Shown here piece by piece: positions 1 to 13,982 of a DNA stretch of 64,000 nt. The stretch spans positions 1 to 64,000 of the forward strand of contig NZ_HG992749.1 of NCBI RefSeq assembly GCF_905175385.1, read 5' to 3'. Position numbers and translations under genes: made by a program. The DNA is from Vibrio sp. B1FLJ16 (GTDB lineage: Bacteria > Pseudomonadota > Gammaproteobacteria > Enterobacterales > Vibrionaceae). Each line of letters opens with the position of its first letter. Position 1 is the first letter of the stretch. The notes beneath the pieces are model-generated. The model was not told where the DNA came from. It searched no databases and saw only the letters and a list, made by a program, of their open reading frames with translations.

Positions 1-119
1 AACTGACCTCAGGTATTCAAAGGATTTATTGGACAGATAAAAGGAGCAGTATTTTACCTGCTTTATGCCCCGGAGAAAAATGTTTTCTCGTTTTATCCGT
101 TTTAAGCTTCAAGATAATA

Positions 120-424
120 TATATAAGATCTTTATATATGATCTTTTATTAGATCTATTATTAGGATCGGTCTGATCTGTGGATAAGCTAAAAATGATCA
201 ACAAGATCATGAATCTTCTTTGGATCATAAGTTGTGATCATGATTGGATCTAACCGAGGATTAGCTGGGATCAAAAAGGTGGGTTATGCACAGGGGGTAA
301 AAGTGATCAAAGTTATTATTGGGATAACTAAAGGAAAATCACTGGATCTTAGCTTACTTATCCACAAATGGTTTGGTTGTTTTTTGACCGTTTGGTAGAG
401 GGTTTATAAAGAAAGTTATTCACA
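120..424. other. oriC: Chromosome I replication origin (oriC)
   Basis: This is an AT-rich stretch with thirteen GATC (Dam) sites between about 127 and 348, far above chance. DnaA-box matches are seen at 178-186 (reverse of TTATCCACA), 284-292 (TTATGCACA), 358-366 (TTATCCACA) and 416-424 (TTATTCACA). The most AT-rich part (about 105-160) is a plausible unwinding element. It lies directly beside mioC, the standard gammaproteobacterial position between mnmG (expected just left of the window) and mioC. GATC density implies SeqA sequestration and Dam control. Exact borders are approximate. Confidence 0.93.
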
Positions 425-478
425 ATGTGGGTAACAGAGCCGCAGATGCGACTCTGTTACAAGAGCGGAAGGGGGAGA

Positions 479-913
479 TCAGAAACGATCGATGTGTTCT
501 TTTAGCCACTCTTCTGCTGCGTCTTCTGGTACGGTGTGGTTGAGTACATCTATCTTCAAACAGTCTGTAATAGCTGTTGCGCCAATGTCTTCAAGTAAAT
601 CATAGGCATGCTGCCCGGCTGCGCAGAATGTATCGTAGCTCGAGTCTCCAATCGCAATAACCGCGAATCTTACATCCGTCATTTTTGGCGGTGTATTCTG
701 CAGTGCGGCAATAAAAGGCTGAATATTATCAGGGTAGTCACCGGCACCGTGTGTAGATGTAATCACCAGCCAGGTGCCTTGATTATCAATCTCTGCAAGA
801 TCTGGCTGATTGTGGATTGTTGTTTCGAATCCGTTTTCGATAAGCAGATCACTCAGGTGATCGCCGACGTATTCCGCGCCGCCCAGGGTACTGCCTGTAA
901 TAATGTGGATCAT
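479..913 (-). CDS. mioC: MioC, flavodoxin-like protein beside oriC
   Basis: This 144-residue short-chain flavodoxin starts with [20 protein letters not shown], where the STLGGAEY loop is the FMN phosphate-binding loop. The [13 protein letters not shown] segment and the [13 protein letters not shown] segment match the other two flavin-contacting loops of the family. MioC of E. coli binds FMN and has been linked to biotin synthase activity; its transcription reads toward oriC. Here too the gene points into the origin, so passage of RNA polymerase through oriC is expected. Length is normal. The DNA between it and the origin has no other gene. Confidence 0.95.
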   Translation of the reverse strand: MIHIITGSTLGGAEYVGDHLSDLLIENGFETTIHNQPDLAEIDNQGTWLVITSTHGAGDYPDNIQPFIAALQNTPPKMTDVRFAVIAIGDSSYDTFCAAGQHAYDLLEDIGATAITDCLKIDVLNHTVPEDAAEEWLKEHIDRF

Positions 914-970
914 TTGTCTTCCTTATAAAGCCAACCTGCGCTCATGCTTTTAGCGATTGAGCGGTAGTAC

Positions 971-1014
971 AAAAAGAAACGCGGTGGTAAACCTGAGTCT
1001 AACACCGCGCGTTT
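971..1014 (-). terminator. Terminator after mnmE
   Basis: GCGGTG (about 981-986) and CACCGC (1003-1008) form a GC-rich stem just past the mnmE stop, and the plus-strand A-run at 971-979 gives the U-tract on the minus strand. The stem has a two-base irregularity at its foot. Confidence 0.6.
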
Positions 1015-1016
1015 TA

Positions 1017-2378
1017 TTATTTGCCGATACAGAATGAAGAGAAGATACGTCCGAGGAGGTCGTCAGAGCTGAACTCTCCGGTAATCTCATTCAGGTGCTG
1101 CTGTGTGATACGCAGCTCTTCTGCGAGTATTTCGCCAGCCATATAGCCTTCGAGTTGCTCCTGGCCGATTTGCAGATGCGAAGCGGCACGCTCTAATGCA
1201 TCCAAGTGACGGCGACGGGCCATGAAGCCTCCTTCTGTATTGCCGGAGAAGCCCATGCACTCTTTTAGGTGAGAACGTAGTGCGTCGACGCCAGCACCGG
1301 TTTTTGCCGACAGACGGATCAAGGTAGGGTTATTCACATGGCAGATCCCCATATCTTCACCGGTTTGATCCGCTTTGTTACGGATCACCGTCATGCCAAT
1401 ATTGTCCGGCAGGCGATCGACAAAGTCAGGCCAGATATCTTTGGGATCGGTGGCGTCGGTTGTGGTGCCGTCAACCATGAACAGGACGCGGTCTGCCTGG
1501 GCTATTTCATCCCACGCACGTTCGATACCAATTTTTTCCACTTCGTCGGAAGCATCTCGCAAGCCTGCAGTATCGATGATGTGTAATGGCATACCATCGA
1601 TATGAATGTGTTCGCGCAGAACATCACGTGTGGTACCCGCGATATCGGTCACGATTGCAGACTCTTTACCGGAAAGTGCATTGAGCAGACTGGATTTACC
1701 GGCGTTAGGGCGGCCTGCAATCACCACCTTCATACCTTCACGCATAATTGCGCCCTGATTAGCTTCACGGCGTACTGCGTCAAGATTATCGATAATAGCC
1801 TGCAGATCTCCCGCGACTTTACCGTCGGCAAGAAAATCGATTTCTTCTTCCGGAAAGTCGATGGCGGCTTCAACATAAATGCGCAGGTGGATCAGCGATT
1901 CCAGCAGCGTCTGAATACGTTGGGAGAACTGGCCCTGCAGCGATTGCAGGGCAGATTTTGCCGCTTCTTCTGAGCTGGCATCAATCAGGTCTGCTATCGC
2001 TTCTGCCTGAGTCAGATCCATTTTGTCGTTGAGGAAAGCACGTTCTGAGAACTCACCCGGACGTGCAGCGCGTACTCCGTCAATACCCAAGATTCGCTTG
2101 ATAAGCATATCCATGACGACCGGACCACCATGGCCTTGCAGTTCAAGCACATCTTCGCCGGTGAAGGAGTGCGGGTTTGGGAAGTACAGAGCAATGCCCT
2201 GGTCGAGTACAGTGCCATCTTTCGCTTGGAATGGCAGATATTCTGCGTAACGAGGTTTGAGCATTTTGCCTGTGACTTCCTGAGCCACCAGACTGGCCTT
2301 CGAGCCGGAAACACGAATAATGCCGACACCGCCACGACCAGGCGCGGTCGCCTGAGCGACAATCGTATCTGTAGTCAT
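1017..2378 (-). CDS. mnmE: tRNA modification GTPase MnmE
   Basis: At 453 residues it has the usual length. MnmE works with MnmG (expected left of oriC) to put the carboxymethylaminomethyl group on U34 of certain tRNAs. The N-terminal tetrahydrofolate-binding domain starts [20 protein letters not shown]. The inserted G domain carries the P-loop [12 protein letters not shown] near residue 223, the DIAGTTRD switch, DTAGL, and NKAD. The C-terminal helical domain ends in the invariant CIGK, whose cysteine is needed for activity. It lies downstream of yidC in the conserved rpmH-rnpA-yidD-yidC-mnmE order, but a terminator separates it from yidC, so it probably also has its own promoter. Confidence 0.98.
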   Translation of the reverse strand: MTTDTIVAQATAPGRGGVGIIRVSGSKASLVAQEVTGKMLKPRYAEYLPFQAKDGTVLDQGIALYFPNPHSFTGEDVLELQGHGGPVVMDMLIKRILGIDGVRAARPGEFSERAFLNDKMDLTQAEAIADLIDASSEEAAKSALQSLQGQFSQRIQTLLESLIHLRIYVEAAIDFPEEEIDFLADGKVAGDLQAIIDNLDAVRREANQGAIMREGMKVVIAGRPNAGKSSLLNALSGKESAIVTDIAGTTRDVLREHIHIDGMPLHIIDTAGLRDASDEVEKIGIERAWDEIAQADRVLFMVDGTTTDATDPKDIWPDFVDRLPDNIGMTVIRNKADQTGEDMGICHVNNPTLIRLSAKTGAGVDALRSHLKECMGFSGNTEGGFMARRRHLDALERAASHLQIGQEQLEGYMAGEILAEELRITQQHLNEITGEFSSDDLLGRIFSSFCIGK

Positions 2379-2464
2379 AATCTTGCCTTTTGAGCTGGGC
2401 TGTAGGGGGTATCCCCCTAGGGAGCCGAACCAATTAAATTAATTAGCTGAATTGTAATCAGCCA

Positions 2465-2496
2465 AAAACAAAAAGGCGACCTTTTGGCCGCCTTTC
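2465..2496 (-). terminator. Terminator after yidC
   Basis: AAAGGCG (2472-2478) pairs with CGCCTTT (2489-2495), and the plus-strand A-run at 2464-2474 becomes the U-tract in minus-strand transcripts. It ends the rpmH-to-yidC transcript before mnmE. Confidence 0.85.
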
Positions 2497-2532
2497 TCAA
2501 TTATTTCCAGAAGGATTACTTATTCTTCAAGG

Positions 2533-4155
2533 TTACTTAGTGTGTAAGCCTTTTTTCTCCAGACCTTTGTAGATAAGAGTCTGTTGGATAAGTGTCACGA
2601 TGTTCGACACCAACCAGTACAGAACTAAGCCTGACGGGAAGAACAGGAAGAAGAAGGTAAACATAACCGGCATAAAGGTCATGATCTTCTGCTGCATTGG
2701 ATCCGTTACCGTCGTCGGGCTCATCTTCTGGATCATGAACATTGACGCACCCATCAGTAGTGGCAGGATGTAGTAAGGGTCCTGCGCTGAAAGGTCGTGA
2801 ATCCAACCGAAGAACGGAGAGTGACGTAGCTCAACTGATTCCATCAGTGCCCAGTATAGCGCGATGAAAATTGGCATCTGCAGGATAAGAGGCAGACAGC
2901 CACCTAGTGGGTTCACTTTCTCTTTCTTGTACAGCTCCATCATTTCCTGGCTCATACGCTGACGGTCATCGCCGATACGTTCACGCATAGCTTGCAGCTT
3001 AGGCTGTAGCATGCGCATTTTCGCCATAGAAGTGTATTGTGCTTTTGTCAGTGGGTACATTGCGCCACGAACCACGAAGGTCAGCAGGATGATTGCTACA
3101 CCCCAGTTAGACACAAAGCCGTGAATCATAGACAGTAGCCAGTGAAGAGGCTTCGCGATAAACCATAGCCAGCCGTAGTCCACAACAAGGTCCAGGTTAG
3201 GTGCTACTGCTTCCATTTGATCCTGAAGTTTCGGACCAACCCACAGCGTTGCTTCAAACTTCGCCTGGTCACCGTTTGCAATGGTTTTGTTCGGCATACG
3301 TACGCCGATATCGCCCAGGTTACCGATCACACGAGTGTAAAGGTTAGTGCCCGGCTCGTTGCGTGGAATCCAGGCTGCTGCGAAGTAGTGCTGGATCATT
3401 GCTGCCCAACCTTCGCCATTGGCTAGGTTGATAGACAGATTGCGATCCTGCATATCGTCAAAGCTGTACTTTTTGTAACGGGTATCTTCTGTTGAGTAAG
3501 CACCGCCGCGGTAAGTCGGCATGGTGATGCTGCCACCATCGTCCATCAGGTTCTGACGCAGGTGAGCGTACATACCAAATGTCGCATTGTTACCCGAGTT
3601 GTTAACTACATCGTACTCAACGTTAAGTGCGTAGCTGCCGCGCTTCAGGATGTAAGTTTTGGTGTATTCAAGACCATTTGCAGAGAATGTCATCGGAATG
3701 CGCAGTTCGTCCTGACCATCTGCTAGTGTAAAGCTATCAGCACTTACATTGTAGTGAGGGCGGTTCGTGCTGCTCAGGTCAATACCTTGCGGGCCAACAA
3801 GACCACTTTGAGCAATGAACTGGTGACCTTGCGCTTCTTTTAACAGAACAAACGGGTCTGCAGAATCAAGCTCGGCATTGTATTGATTTAAATCGGCATG
3901 TACCACATCGCCACCAACGGTGTCGATCGACAGAGTTAAAACATCAGTCGTTACTGTGATAGTTTTTGCAGATGCTTGCTGGTGACCAGGAGCTGGGTCG
4001 AGTTCATCAGCAAAAGATGGTGCAGGCAGACTGCTGTTTGATTGAGCCTGTTCAACCGCCTGAGGTGCTGGATTCTTTGCTACTTGCCATTGTTGAAACA
4101 GCAAGAAAGAAACCAGTGCCAGAGCGATGAGCAGGATATTACGTTGAGAATCCAT
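2533..4155 (-). CDS. yidC: Membrane protein insertase YidC
   Basis: This 540-residue YidC/Oxa1 family protein inserts inner-membrane proteins alone or with SecYEG. The N-terminal anchor [20 protein letters not shown] is followed by a large periplasmic domain (about 60-340), and then by the conserved five-TM core from about residue 350. The core includes the cytoplasmic hairpin rich in Met and charge ([20 protein letters not shown]) and the segment [20 protein letters not shown]. The arginine of the hydrophilic groove is expected in TM1 of the core (VVRGAMYPL). The tail ends KKGLHTK. The gene begins two bases after yidD, so the two are co-transcribed. Confidence 0.98.
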   Translation of the reverse strand: MDSQRNILLIALALVSFLLFQQWQVAKNPAPQAVEQAQSNSSLPAPSFADELDPAPGHQQASAKTITVTTDVLTLSIDTVGGDVVHADLNQYNAELDSADPFVLLKEAQGHQFIAQSGLVGPQGIDLSSTNRPHYNVSADSFTLADGQDELRIPMTFSANGLEYTKTYILKRGSYALNVEYDVVNNSGNNATFGMYAHLRQNLMDDGGSITMPTYRGGAYSTEDTRYKKYSFDDMQDRNLSINLANGEGWAAMIQHYFAAAWIPRNEPGTNLYTRVIGNLGDIGVRMPNKTIANGDQAKFEATLWVGPKLQDQMEAVAPNLDLVVDYGWLWFIAKPLHWLLSMIHGFVSNWGVAIILLTFVVRGAMYPLTKAQYTSMAKMRMLQPKLQAMRERIGDDRQRMSQEMMELYKKEKVNPLGGCLPLILQMPIFIALYWALMESVELRHSPFFGWIHDLSAQDPYYILPLLMGASMFMIQKMSPTTVTDPMQQKIMTFMPVMFTFFFLFFPSGLVLYWLVSNIVTLIQQTLIYKGLEKKGLHTK

Positions 4156-4157
4156 CG

Positions 4158-4415
4158 TTAGTTATCTCTGTCTTGTTTTTGGACTGGTGGAACGGGGTCA
4201 TACCCCCCTTCATTCAAAGGGTGGCATTTTAATAGACGTTTGCCTGATAACCAACATCCTTTTACAAAACCGTGAGCTCTCAAAGCTTCTAGTGCGTAAG
4301 TGGAGCATGTTGGTGTGAACCGGCAACGAGGACCAATCAATGGGCTGATAAACCAGCGATAAAGATAAATGAGCCCAATGGCTATCCACGTGAAGGGCGA
4401 GACAGGCGTTGCCAT
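4158..4415 (-). CDS. yidD: YidD membrane protein insertion efficiency factor
   Basis: This 85-residue protein has the family core [31 protein letters not shown], quoted here only as its parts: [17 protein letters not shown] and the later [13 protein letters not shown]. The paired cysteines and the N-terminal amphipathic/hydrophobic helix are typical. YidD helps YidC-dependent insertion at the membrane. The start overlaps the 3' end of rnpA by 34 bases, as in other gammaproteobacteria, which makes translational coupling likely. It ends two bases before yidC. Confidence 0.95.
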   Translation of the reverse strand: MATPVSPFTWIAIGLIYLYRWFISPLIGPRCRFTPTCSTYALEALRAHGFVKGCWLSGKRLLKCHPLNEGGYDPVPPVQKQDRDN

Positions 4416-4738
4416 AGCTTATCAAACAATTTAAAAATTTCCTCATTGCTTAAATCTTGCGCGCTTTTCTTCGCAATCACAACAAAATCTTTATTAGGTA
4501 GCTGATGCTGTTTATTACGAAAACTCTCACGTGCCAGGCGCTTAAATCGGTTGCGACCGACGGCAGTTTTAATCTGCTTTTTCGGAACTGCGAGACCTAA
4601 TCGTGGATGAGAAAGAGTGTTATTGCGAGCAATGATGGTGAAATGAGGCGAGCCAGCTCGATGAGCTTGCTGGAAGACGTTTTGATAATGCTCGGGAGTT
4701 AACAAACGTAACTCCCGATTAAACGCGTACGTGTTCAA
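4382..4738 (-). CDS. rnpA: Ribonuclease P protein component
   Basis: This 118-residue basic protein is the protein subunit of RNase P, which matures tRNA 5' ends with the M1 RNA. The family signature is visible as [18 protein letters not shown] near residues 57-74, and the N-terminal part [18 protein letters not shown] forms the alpha-beta core. It lies 13 bases after rpmH and overlaps yidD by 34 bases at its end, the classical operon arrangement. Confidence 0.97.
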   Translation of the reverse strand: MNTYAFNRELRLLTPEHYQNVFQQAHRAGSPHFTIIARNNTLSHPRLGLAVPKKQIKTAVGRNRFKRLARESFRNKQHQLPNKDFVVIAKKSAQDLSNEEIFKLFDKLWQRLSRPSRG

Positions 4739-4751
4739 AATAAACTAGCGA

Positions 4752-4886
4752 TTATTTTGATAGGCGCGCACGGCCTTTTGCACGACGTGCGTTGATAACT
4801 TTACGACCGTTCTTAGTTGCCATGCGAGCACGGAAGCCGTGAGTACGCTTGCGCTTTAGAACTGTAGGTTGAAAAGTGCGTTTCAT
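4752..4886 (-). CDS. rpmH: Large ribosomal subunit protein bL34
   Basis: This 44-residue, very basic protein translates as [20 protein letters not shown] and ends GRARLSK, the canonical L34 sequence. The ATG is at 4884-4886 and the TAA at 4752-4754. It is the first gene of the rpmH-rnpA-yidD-yidC operon. The 240 bases upstream (4887-5127) should hold its promoter. They also contain a GCCTCT/AGAGGC inverted repeat at about 4990-5008. Confidence 0.97.
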
Positions 4887-5127
4887 GATAATTACCTTTA
4901 CTGATCAGTAGTTTTAGGTTCTTGTTAACCCGGCGTGGGCACGTGCTTTCTTTATATAAAGAAGCTCTTTACATAGAGAAGGCTACCGACGCCTCTCAAC
5001 AAAGAGGCGGAATTGTAATCACACTCACATTATGTGTCAATGACTCAATGCGTATGAAATTCCGGCCGGGCGATTATACGGAGTGTGAGTAAAATCTCAA
5101 GGATCAATCGATCCTATTGCTAGATCG

Positions 5128-5865
5128 TTACTCTATTCCCACTTGGTTAAGGAATTTTTTCAAACGAGGATCCTGTGGGTTATCGAAGATATCCTGTGGA
5201 GAACCTTGTTCAACAATGTTGCCTTCCGCCATGAAGATCACTCTGTCGGCGACCTCTTTGGCGAACTGCATTTCGTGCGTGACCACCAGCATAGTCTGAT
5301 GCTGGTTAGCTAACTTCTTCATTAATGACAGCACTTCACCGACCCATTCCGGATCAAGTGCCGAAGTTGGTTCATCGAACAACAGAAGTTCGGGCTGCAA
5401 TGCCATGGCTCGGCCAATACCGACACGTTGCTGCTGACCACCAGACAGAGCGGCTGGGTAGCTGTCGCCTTTATCACCAAGGCCGATATCATCCAGAATC
5501 TGCTGAGCACGGGTAAGTGCTTCCTGTTTTTTCCAGCCACGGACGGTAACTAAACCTTCAGCTATGTTCTGGCGTGCAGTCATATGAGCAAACAGCGCAT
5601 AGTTCTGGAATACGAAGCCGGTTCGGCGACGCAGAGCCAGGACTTCTGCTTTCGTATGCTGGTTTACATCCACAGATATATCATCAATGGTGATGCGGCC
5701 TTCATCTGCCTGCTCTAAAAAGTTCACAGTGCGCAGCAAGGTCGATTTACCGGTACCGCTGGAGCCGATGATAACGATGATCTCGCCCTGATTAATATCG
5801 AGATCGATACCCTTCAGCACTTCAGTATCGCCAAAGCGTTTATGAATATTTTCTAACCTGATCAT
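5128..5865 (-). CDS. Polar amino acid (probable cystine) ABC transporter ATP-binding protein
   Basis: This 245-residue ATPase of the GlnQ/TcyN type powers import through the neighbouring permease. It shows Walker [12 protein letters not shown] (about 33-43), the Q-loop, the signature [17 protein letters not shown] near 140, Walker [15 protein letters not shown], and the switch histidine in VVTHEMQFA. Its ATG overlaps the permease stop by four bases, which indicates translational coupling. The cystine assignment rests on the binding protein of the same operon, and other polar amino acids are possible. Confidence 0.93.
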   Translation of the reverse strand: MIRLENIHKRFGDTEVLKGIDLDINQGEIIVIIGSSGTGKSTLLRTVNFLEQADEGRITIDDISVDVNQHTKAEVLALRRRTGFVFQNYALFAHMTARQNIAEGLVTVRGWKKQEALTRAQQILDDIGLGDKGDSYPAALSGGQQQRVGIGRAMALQPELLLFDEPTSALDPEWVGEVLSLMKKLANQHQTMLVVTHEMQFAKEVADRVIFMAEGNIVEQGSPQDIFDNPQDPRLKKFLNQVGIE

Positions 5866-6533
5866 CGTACGTACGCCTTATTCAGTTTTGCCTCCGCCCA
5901 GATTTGTACCCGGGTCAGAATCACCACCACACCCCAGTAAATCAGAGCGACGGCAAGGAAAGCTTCAAAGAAGCGGAAGCTGGATGAGGCTTCCATCTGA
6001 GCTTTGGCCATGATCTCTGCCACGCCAAGTGTAAAGGCAAGAGAGGTCGACTTAATCATATCAATGAAGTAGTTCATTAATGAGGGAAGGGCGACGCGGG
6101 TTGCCTGAGGCATGATGACCCGGCGCATCGCTTGTGTGGTTGTCATACCCACAGATAAGCTGGCTTCCATCTGACTGCGGTCAATACCAATGATAGCGGC
6201 ACGGATACTTTCAGCCATATAAGCGGCAAAATGCAAAGTTAACCCGATCACTGCGGCAGAGAAGGCGTCGAGACCGACCATAAACGGAAAAATTTGCGGT
6301 AAACCGTAATAAAGCAGGAATAGCTGGACTAAAAGTGGGGTTCCGCGGAAAAAGCTGATGTACAACTGGCTCAGCTGATCGAGCACTGGTACTTTAAATA
6401 CGCGGATGTTGGCTAAAATGATGGAAAGGATCAGTGAGAATACTAATCCCCATGTCGCCATTTCCATAGTTGTGCCAAGATATTTTAGCAATATCGGCAA
6501 CAGTTCCAACATGTAATTAAAATCAAATCCCAT
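5862..6533 (-). CDS. Polar amino acid ABC transporter permease
   Basis: This is a HisM/GlnP-type inner-membrane permease of 223 residues from the ATG at 6533 ([20 protein letters not shown]). A longer reading to 6584 would run through a terminator-like hairpin and begin with a non-family peptide, so the internal start is preferred; an AGGT stretch sits eight bases before it. The EAA loop that contacts the ATPase is seen as [20 protein letters not shown]. Five or so hydrophobic segments are visible. It pairs with itself, since no second permease gene is present, and overlaps the ATPase gene by four bases. Confidence 0.92.
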   Translation of the reverse strand: MGFDFNYMLELLPILLKYLGTTMEMATWGLVFSLILSIILANIRVFKVPVLDQLSQLYISFFRGTPLLVQLFLLYYGLPQIFPFMVGLDAFSAAVIGLTLHFAAYMAESIRAAIIGIDRSQMEASLSVGMTTTQAMRRVIMPQATRVALPSLMNYFIDMIKSTSLAFTLGVAEIMAKAQMEASSSFRFFEAFLAVALIYWGVVVILTRVQIWAEAKLNKAYVR

Positions 6534-6551
6534 ATGGCTTACCTGAAGGCT

Positions 6552-6587
6552 AGAGAAAAGAAAAGGTGGAAAACAACGTTCCACCTT
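6552..6587 (-). terminator. Terminator-like attenuator inside the amino acid ABC operon
   Basis: AAGGTGGAA (6563-6571) pairs with TTCCACCTT (6579-6587), and the minus strand continues TTTTCTTTTCTC, a good U-rich tract. A second hairpin, GACCCGG (6604-6610) with CCGGGTC (6624-6630), lies nearer the binding-protein stop. Together they should let the binding protein be made in excess over the permease and ATPase. They are visible in sequence; the regulatory role is inferred. Confidence 0.7.
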
Positions 6588-6647
6588 AACATGAGTTTAT
6601 ATCGACCCGGAATGAGTCACACACCGGGTCTAAAAGTACAAAGCGAT

Positions 6648-7397
6648 TTACTTCGTGATGTCAGCACCGAACCATTTCACAGAAATCTTCTCAACTGTAC
6701 CATCTGCACGCATCTCTGCCAGTGCTTTATTAACTTCTGCCTGAAGTTGACGGCCTTTTTCGTTGTCAACAAATGGCCATGCATTTTGGATTGTCTCAAA
6801 CGGTTCGCCAGCCAGTTCCAGAGGCAGGCCTGTTTTCTTGATAAGCTCCAGAGCAGACAGACGATCCATTACGAAAGCATCTGAGCGACCCAGTGCCACA
6901 TCATGTTCGATACCCGTATCGTATGTTTTGATGTTGATTTTGCCGTCTTTATCATACTGACGAAGCAGCTGTTCAAAGTTAGAACCTAAGTTTACCGCTA
7001 CAGTTTTACCAGCAAGATCGTCAATGCCTTTGATGCTATCGTTGCCTTTGCGTACGGTAATTTGTGCACCATCTATTACGTATGGGTCTGCAAACAGATA
7101 CTTTGCCTTACGTTCGTCAGTGATAGTGATTTGATTTGAGATCGTATCGATGCGGCCGGTTTCCAGCAGGCCGAACAAACCTGAAAAGTTTGCTGTGACG
7201 TATTCGATCTTGTAATCGTTGCGTTTACCAATCTCATCCCACATGTCCACTTCAAAGCCCTGAAGCTTATCTTGCTTAACAAAAGTGAACGGGAAGTAAC
7301 GGCCCGACATGCCGACTTTTACTTCAGTTGCTGCTTGAACAGTCGCTGCTGATAGTGCAATAGCCGCCACTGCAACTTTAATCCAGTTTTTCATCAT
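6648..7397 (-). CDS. Periplasmic amino acid-binding protein (cystine-type, FliY/TcyJ-like)
   Basis: This 249-residue cluster-3 solute-binding protein has the signal peptide MMKNWIKVAVAAIALSAATVQA with likely cleavage after QAA. The mature part has GRYFPFTF, then GFEVDMWDEIGKR, and SNQITITDERKAKY, closely like the E. coli cystine-binding protein (INQVTISDERKKKY). The C-terminus ends VKWFGADITK, also as in that protein. Inference: it captures cystine or a similar polar amino acid for the permease and ATPase encoded downstream. It is the first gene of the three-gene operon, followed by hairpins that likely limit read-through. Confidence 0.9.
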   Translation of the reverse strand: MMKNWIKVAVAAIALSAATVQAATEVKVGMSGRYFPFTFVKQDKLQGFEVDMWDEIGKRNDYKIEYVTANFSGLFGLLETGRIDTISNQITITDERKAKYLFADPYVIDGAQITVRKGNDSIKGIDDLAGKTVAVNLGSNFEQLLRQYDKDGKINIKTYDTGIEHDVALGRSDAFVMDRLSALELIKKTGLPLELAGEPFETIQNAWPFVDNEKGRQLQAEVNKALAEMRADGTVEKISVKWFGADITK

Positions 7398-7817
7398 AAA
7401 TCTCCACAGTTTTATGGATATATATACTACTGTCAGCTAACTCAATTCAGTAATAACCAAGTGCGATAATCTAGACCTTAGTGTAATAAGTTAGGCTTAG
7501 ATCCGGTTAAAAAGGATGTTTTTTAAGTATTGAGAAAAAAGATCCAGGCATGGGGGTTGATCGGATAAACAGGTAATGGAAATAAAATAATACACAGAGT
7601 TATCACCAATTTGTTGATCTCGCTAATTTTGCCCAATTGTGGATCGTTTTGTGGGCATTTTTGGGGCAAGATGTGTTGATCTCATCAAGTTTGGCGAAAT
7701 AATTGTGAATAACTTAGATCTTATTCACTGGATCGTCGATCAATTGCTGGCGATCTTGGTTATCAACAGGTAAAATCGCCAGTCTTTCCGAAAATTCAAT
7801 TACTCAGTGGGGGCACC
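7398..7817 (+). promoter_or_regulatory. dnaA upstream region with DnaA boxes and GATC cluster
   Basis: This 420-base divergent spacer lies between the ABC operon and dnaA. Near-consensus DnaA boxes are at 7704-7712 (reverse of TTATTCACA), 7721-7729 (TTATTCACT) and 7760-7768 (TTATCAACA). GATC sites are frequent across 7500-7760. This fits DnaA autoregulation and Dam/SeqA coupling of dnaA transcription to replication. I could not fix a single promoter with confidence. Confidence 0.75.
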
Positions 7818-9224
7818 GTGTCATCTTCGCTTTGGCTGCAATGTTTGCAGCAGCTTCAAGAAGAGCTACCAGCAACAGAATTCAGCATGTGGGTTCGTCC
7901 GCTACAAGCGGAGCTCAATGACAATACTCTCACTCTATTCGCGCCAAACCGTTTTGTGTTGGACTGGGTACGTGATAAGTATCTGAACAGCATTACCCGT
8001 TTACTACAGCAGTATTGCGGTAACGACATACCTAACTTGCGATTTGAAGTGGGGAGCCGACCTGTTGCAGCTCCTAAGCCGGCACCGACACGCACACCTG
8101 CTGATGTTGCAGCAGAATCCTCAGCTCCTGCTCAGTTACAGGCACGTAAGCCTGTGCATAAAACCTGGGATGACGACGCACAAGCAATTGCGGAGATTAA
8201 CCACCGCTCAAATATGAACCCTAAACATAAGTTCAATAACTTTGTTGAAGGTAAATCAAACCAGTTAGGTTTGGCTGCGGCGCGCCAGGTATCGGATAAC
8301 CCGGGTGCGGCTTATAACCCGCTTTTCCTTTACGGTGGTACCGGCTTGGGTAAAACCCACTTATTGCACGCCGTGGGTAACGCGATTGTGGATAACAATC
8401 CAAACGCGAAAGTGGTGTACATGCACTCAGAACGTTTTGTGCAAGATATGGTTAAGGCACTGCAAAATAATGCGATTGAAGAGTTCAAACGTTATTACCG
8501 CAGTGTGGATGCGTTGCTTATCGATGACATTCAGTTCTTTGCTAATAAAGAGCGTTCTCAGGAAGAGTTCTTCCACACCTTTAATGCCTTATTAGAAGGT
8601 AACCAACAGATCATCCTGACCTCTGACCGTTATCCGAAAGAGATCAACGGCGTAGAAGATCGCCTCAAATCGCGTTTCGGCTGGGGTCTGACGGTTGCGA
8701 TCGAGCCACCTGAGCTGGAAACCCGAGTAGCGATTCTGATGAAGAAGGCGGAAGATCACCAGATTCATCTTGCTGATGAAGTGGCCTTCTTTATTGCTAA
8801 GCGCCTGCGTTCCAACGTCCGTGAGCTGGAAGGTGCACTGAACCGCGTTATCGCCAATGCGAATTTTACCGGCCGTCCAATTACGATTGATTTCGTGCGT
8901 GAAGCACTGCGCGACTTGCTTGCGTTGCAGGAAAAGCTGGTCACTATCGATAATATTCAAAAGACGGTCGCCGAATATTACAAAATTAAAGTGGCGGATC
9001 TGCTCTCGAAACGCCGTTCACGCTCGGTTGCGCGTCCTCGTCAGCTTGCAATGGCACTGGCAAAAGAGCTGACTAACCACAGTTTGCCTGAAATTGGTGA
9101 TGCCTTTGGTGGTCGTGACCATACAACGGTACTTCATGCATGTCGCAAGATAGAGCAGCTGCGTGAAGAGAGCCACGATATTAAAGAAGATTACTCTAAC
9201 TTGATTCGCACCCTGTCTTCTTAA
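7818..9224 (+). CDS. dnaA: Chromosomal replication initiator DnaA
   Basis: This 468-residue initiator binds DnaA boxes at oriC and opens the duplex. The GTG start gives [20 protein letters not shown], the expected domain I N-terminus for interaction with DnaB and partners. Domain II is a short linker rich in Pro/Ala (about 90-130). The AAA+ domain has Walker [12 protein letters not shown] near 172 and Walker [11 protein letters not shown]. The C-terminal DNA-binding domain has the signature [15 protein letters not shown]. It begins the dnaA-dnaN-recF-gyrB operon, and the region upstream carries DnaA boxes. Confidence 0.99.
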   Translation: MSSSLWLQCLQQLQEELPATEFSMWVRPLQAELNDNTLTLFAPNRFVLDWVRDKYLNSITRLLQQYCGNDIPNLRFEVGSRPVAAPKPAPTRTPADVAAESSAPAQLQARKPVHKTWDDDAQAIAEINHRSNMNPKHKFNNFVEGKSNQLGLAAARQVSDNPGAAYNPLFLYGGTGLGKTHLLHAVGNAIVDNNPNAKVVYMHSERFVQDMVKALQNNAIEEFKRYYRSVDALLIDDIQFFANKERSQEEFFHTFNALLEGNQQIILTSDRYPKEINGVEDRLKSRFGWGLTVAIEPPELETRVAILMKKAEDHQIHLADEVAFFIAKRLRSNVRELEGALNRVIANANFTGRPITIDFVREALRDLLALQEKLVTIDNIQKTVAEYYKIKVADLLSKRRSRSVARPRQLAMALAKELTNHSLPEIGDAFGGRDHTTVLHACRKIEQLREESHDIKEDYSNLIRTLSS

Positions 9225-9287
9225 TCGGTTAGAATAGCAGTCTTCTAAGCAAAACAATTATTGAGCTGACAGCGTAAAGAGCCAAGC

Positions 9288-10388
9288 ATGAAATTTACTA
9301 TTGAACGTAGTCATTTAATTAAACCGCTACAACAGGTTTCGGGTGCCTTAGGTGGCCGACCGACCCTACCTATTCTGGGTAACCTACTGATTAAAGTAGA
9401 AGAGAACGTGCTATCGATGACCGCGACCGATCTGGAAGTGGAACTGGTCAGTAAAGTGACTCTGGAAGGGGATTTTGAAGCGGGCAGCATTACTGTTCCT
9501 TCACGTAAGTTTCTCGATATCTGCCGCGGCTTGCCGGACGAATCGATCATTACCTTCGTTTTAGAAGGCGATCGCGTCCAAGTACGCTCTGGCCGAAGCC
9601 GTTTCTCACTGGCTACGCTACCTGCGAATGACTTCCCGAATATTGAAGACTGGCAGAGTGATGTCGAAGTATCACTGAGCCAGGCTGATCTACGTACGCT
9701 GATCGATAAAACGCAGTTCTCGATGGCCAACCAGGACGTACGTTACTACCTCAACGGTATGCTGTTTGAAATTGATGGAACCACATTGCGCAGTGTTGCT
9801 ACAGATGGCCACCGTATGGCGGTATCACAAACCCAGTTGGGTACGGACTTTGCACAAAAGCAAATTATCGTGCCACGTAAAGGTGTCCAGGAGCTGGTCA
9901 AGCTGATGGATGCGCCTGAGCAACCGGTTGTTCTGCAAATTGGCAGCTCAAACGTACGTGCAGAAGTAAACAACTTTATCTTTACTTCTAAGCTGGTTGA
10001 TGGTCGTTTCCCTGATTATCGCCGCGTATTACCGCAAAGTACCAACAAAACTCTGATTGCGGGTTGTGACGAGCTGCGTCAGGCATTTTCCCGCGCTGCT
10101 ATCTTGTCGAATGAAAAATTTCGTGGTGTACGTGTTAATCTGGCGGACACAGAAATGCGCATTACCGCCAACAACCCGGAGCAGGAAGAAGCGGAAGAGA
10201 TGCTCGACGTCAGTTTTGATGGTGAGCCGATCGAAATTGGTTTCAACGTCAGCTACGTACTGGATGTGCTAAATACGCTGCGTTGTGAAAATGTGCGAGT
10301 GTCGATGTCGGACGCGAATGCGAGTGCACTGATTGAGAATGCTGATGATGACAGTGCCATGTACGTGGTGATGCCAATCCGTCTGTAG
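9288..10388 (+). CDS. dnaN: DNA polymerase III beta sliding clamp
   Basis: This 366-residue protein is the beta clamp, which forms a ring dimer and holds polymerase III on DNA. It begins [20 protein letters not shown] and ends in the conserved YVVMPIRL, which helps form the peptide-binding pocket. Three clamp repeats of about 120 residues fit the length, and the [10 protein letters not shown] and VATDGHRMA motifs of the middle domain are present. It lies 63 bases after dnaA and 8 bases before recF, so the genes are probably one operon. Confidence 0.99.
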   Translation: MKFTIERSHLIKPLQQVSGALGGRPTLPILGNLLIKVEENVLSMTATDLEVELVSKVTLEGDFEAGSITVPSRKFLDICRGLPDESIITFVLEGDRVQVRSGRSRFSLATLPANDFPNIEDWQSDVEVSLSQADLRTLIDKTQFSMANQDVRYYLNGMLFEIDGTTLRSVATDGHRMAVSQTQLGTDFAQKQIIVPRKGVQELVKLMDAPEQPVVLQIGSSNVRAEVNNFIFTSKLVDGRFPDYRRVLPQSTNKTLIAGCDELRQAFSRAAILSNEKFRGVRVNLADTEMRITANNPEQEEAEEMLDVSFDGEPIEIGFNVSYVLDVLNTLRCENVRVSMSDANASALIENADDDSAMYVVMPIRL

Positions 10389-10396
10389 CGAACAGA

Positions 10397-13907
<3,511 letters not shown>

Positions 13908-13935
13908 TCGATAGCGCTCGCCAACCATTGTTAAT

Positions 13936-13970
13936 AAAAACGCCATCTCGTCAGAGGTGGCGTTTTTTTA
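13936..13970 (+). terminator. Terminator after gyrB
   Basis: AAAAACGCCATCTC and GAGGTGGCGTTTTTTT form a strong stem with a GTCA loop followed by a T-run. It closes the dnaA-gyrB operon. Confidence 0.93.
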
Positions 13971-13982
13971 GAAGGTAAATAA

